15,376 nucleotides of DNA from Gemmatimonadota bacterium (lineage in GTDB: Bacteria > Gemmatimonadota > Gemmatimonadetes > Longimicrobiales > Gaopeijiaceae), in assembly GCA_003695865.1 (NCBI GenBank), contig RFGQ01000750.1:1-15376 (forward strand), in the 5' to 3' direction. Of this stretch, positions 14,835 through 15,376 are shown in pieces; the first letter of the stretch is position 1; each line of letters begins with the position of its first letter. The notes under the pieces were generated by a model that saw nothing but the letters and a program-made list of their open reading frames with translations, was not told where the DNA came from and searched no databases. The translations under genes and the position numbers were made by a program.

Positions 14835-15376
14835 TCACCAGGTTTCGTTCCGGCCCAGCGCCGTGTAGACGAGCACGCGCTCCACGACCGGCTCACCCGT
14901 GAGGCGGCTCCACGCCGCGGCGTACAGGTCGACCTGACGCCGGTAGGCCTCGCGGCGGGCGGGGAACGCCGGGTCGGTGCCCACGTCCGTCTTGTAGTCG
15001 ACGACCACCCAGCCCTCCTCCTCGCGGAAGACCAGATCGATCGCGCCCTCCACCAGGGTGCGCACACCCGACTCGCCCACGCCCTCCAGTTCGACCGCGA
15101 AGGGCGCCTCGACCAGCACGTCGCGCGCGGCCCGCGCCCGCTCCCACAGCTCCGAGGCGGCGATCGCCCGCGCCAGCTCCACCAGCTCGTCCAGCTCGAC
15201 CGGCGCTCCCGCGTCGTCCAGCGGCCGTTCCTCTTCGACGAGCACCGCCCGCACCACGGCCCGCAGGGCCTCGTCGTCCAGGCCGTCGGCGATCGCCGCC
15301 AGGGCGGCGTGCACGGCGCGCCCCCACTCCCGCCCGCGTGACTCGGGCACCTCGACCGGCGGGCGCGCCTCCAGGG
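14835..15376 (-). CDS. C-terminal PD-(D/E)XK nuclease domain, probably of a UvrD/AddA-type helicase (5'-truncated by window end)
   Basis: The reading frame is open to the end of the window, so only the last 180 or so residues are visible. It ends at a TGA (14837-14835). The visible part matches the RecB/AddA-family nuclease domain: GREWGRAVHAAL (the early His motif), then LVEGAIDLVF, WVVVDYKTD (catalytic Asp and Lys) and RRQVDLYAAAW (the Gln-Tyr motif). In known proteins this domain processes DNA ends at double-strand breaks and is usually fused to a UvrD-like helicase. The helicase part is outside the window, so a stand-alone nuclease cannot be excluded. The GTG at 15350 lies mid-domain and is not a likely start. 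Confidence 0.82.
   Translation of the reverse strand, partial: LEARPPVEVPESRGREWGRAVHAALAAIADGLDDEALRAVVRAVLVEEERPLDDAGAPVELDELVELARAIAASELWERARAARDVLVEAPFAVELEGVGESGVRTLVEGAIDLVFREEEGWVVVDYKTDVGTDPAFPARREAYRRQVDLYAAAWSRLTGEPVVERVLVYTALGRNETW

Noticed and set aside
12488..14902. An 804-codon frame on the plus strand overlapping the LVIVD gene
   Set aside because: Arg/Gly/Pro-rich low-complexity translation in the +1-type shadow frame of a gene with clear domains, signal peptide and ribosome binding site.
1..15376. Search for tRNA, rRNA, CRISPR arrays, transposases, integrases, toxin-antitoxin or defence genes
   Set aside because: No gap is long enough for an unannotated large gene, no regularly spaced repeats were seen, and all ten genes belong to ordinary envelope, hydrolase or DNA-repair families.

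Overview
The window is a GC-rich (about 70% by eye), densely coded bacterial chromosome segment of a diderm organism. The gene set suggests Gemmatimonadota or a close relative: an exported beta-propeller repeat protein fused to an Omp85-like barrel, a large secreted M14 carboxypeptidase with an amidotransferase-like tail, LVIVD and YVTN propellers, a secreted carboxypeptidase-regulatory-like protein, and a compact Mla-type lipid transporter. This placement is inference from gene content and codon bias; there is no rRNA or marker gene to confirm it.

Layout. 1-1689 (+) is the 3' part of the propeller/barrel outer-membrane protein. It converges on a three-gene minus-strand operon, mlaE (4504-3692), mlaF (3660-2860) and mlaD (2782-1829), which encodes the permease, ATPase and MCE substrate-binding subunits of a phospholipid/lipid ABC transporter. 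A strong GC-rich hairpin (1712-1771) sits in the convergent gap. Divergent from mlaE are two plus-strand exported enzymes: an M20 metallopeptidase (4777-6087) and a dienelactone-hydrolase-family protein with a lipoprotein-like signal (6177-7052). Next come three minus-strand exported proteins, read from right to left: a YVTN/YncE-like propeller (12505-11342), an M14 carboxypeptidase (11217-8428) and a protein with a carboxypeptidase-regulatory-like domain (8222-7098). Divergent from the YVTN propeller is a Big2/LVIVD protein (12666-14693, +). The window ends inside a minus-strand gene (15376-14835) whose visible part is the RecB/AddA-type nuclease domain that usually caps a UvrD-family helicase.

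Functionally, seven of the ten genes look exported or outer-membrane, so the region is mainly cell-envelope and periplasmic/secreted hydrolysis. The M20 and M14 peptidases and the alpha/beta hydrolase are compatible with scavenging of peptides and esters. The Mla-type transporter maintains envelope lipids. The two divergent propellers share a short intergenic region with an AT-rich patch and an inverted repeat and may be co-regulated.

Start codons were revised using Shine-Dalgarno sites. mlaD and the regulatory-like gene appear to start at TTG, and the M20 peptidase at GTG. No intergenic stretch exceeds 300 bases. I saw no tRNA, rRNA, CRISPR array, insertion sequence, integrase or toxin-antitoxin gene. 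I did not find a convincing new defence or mobile system; the leads below are modest.
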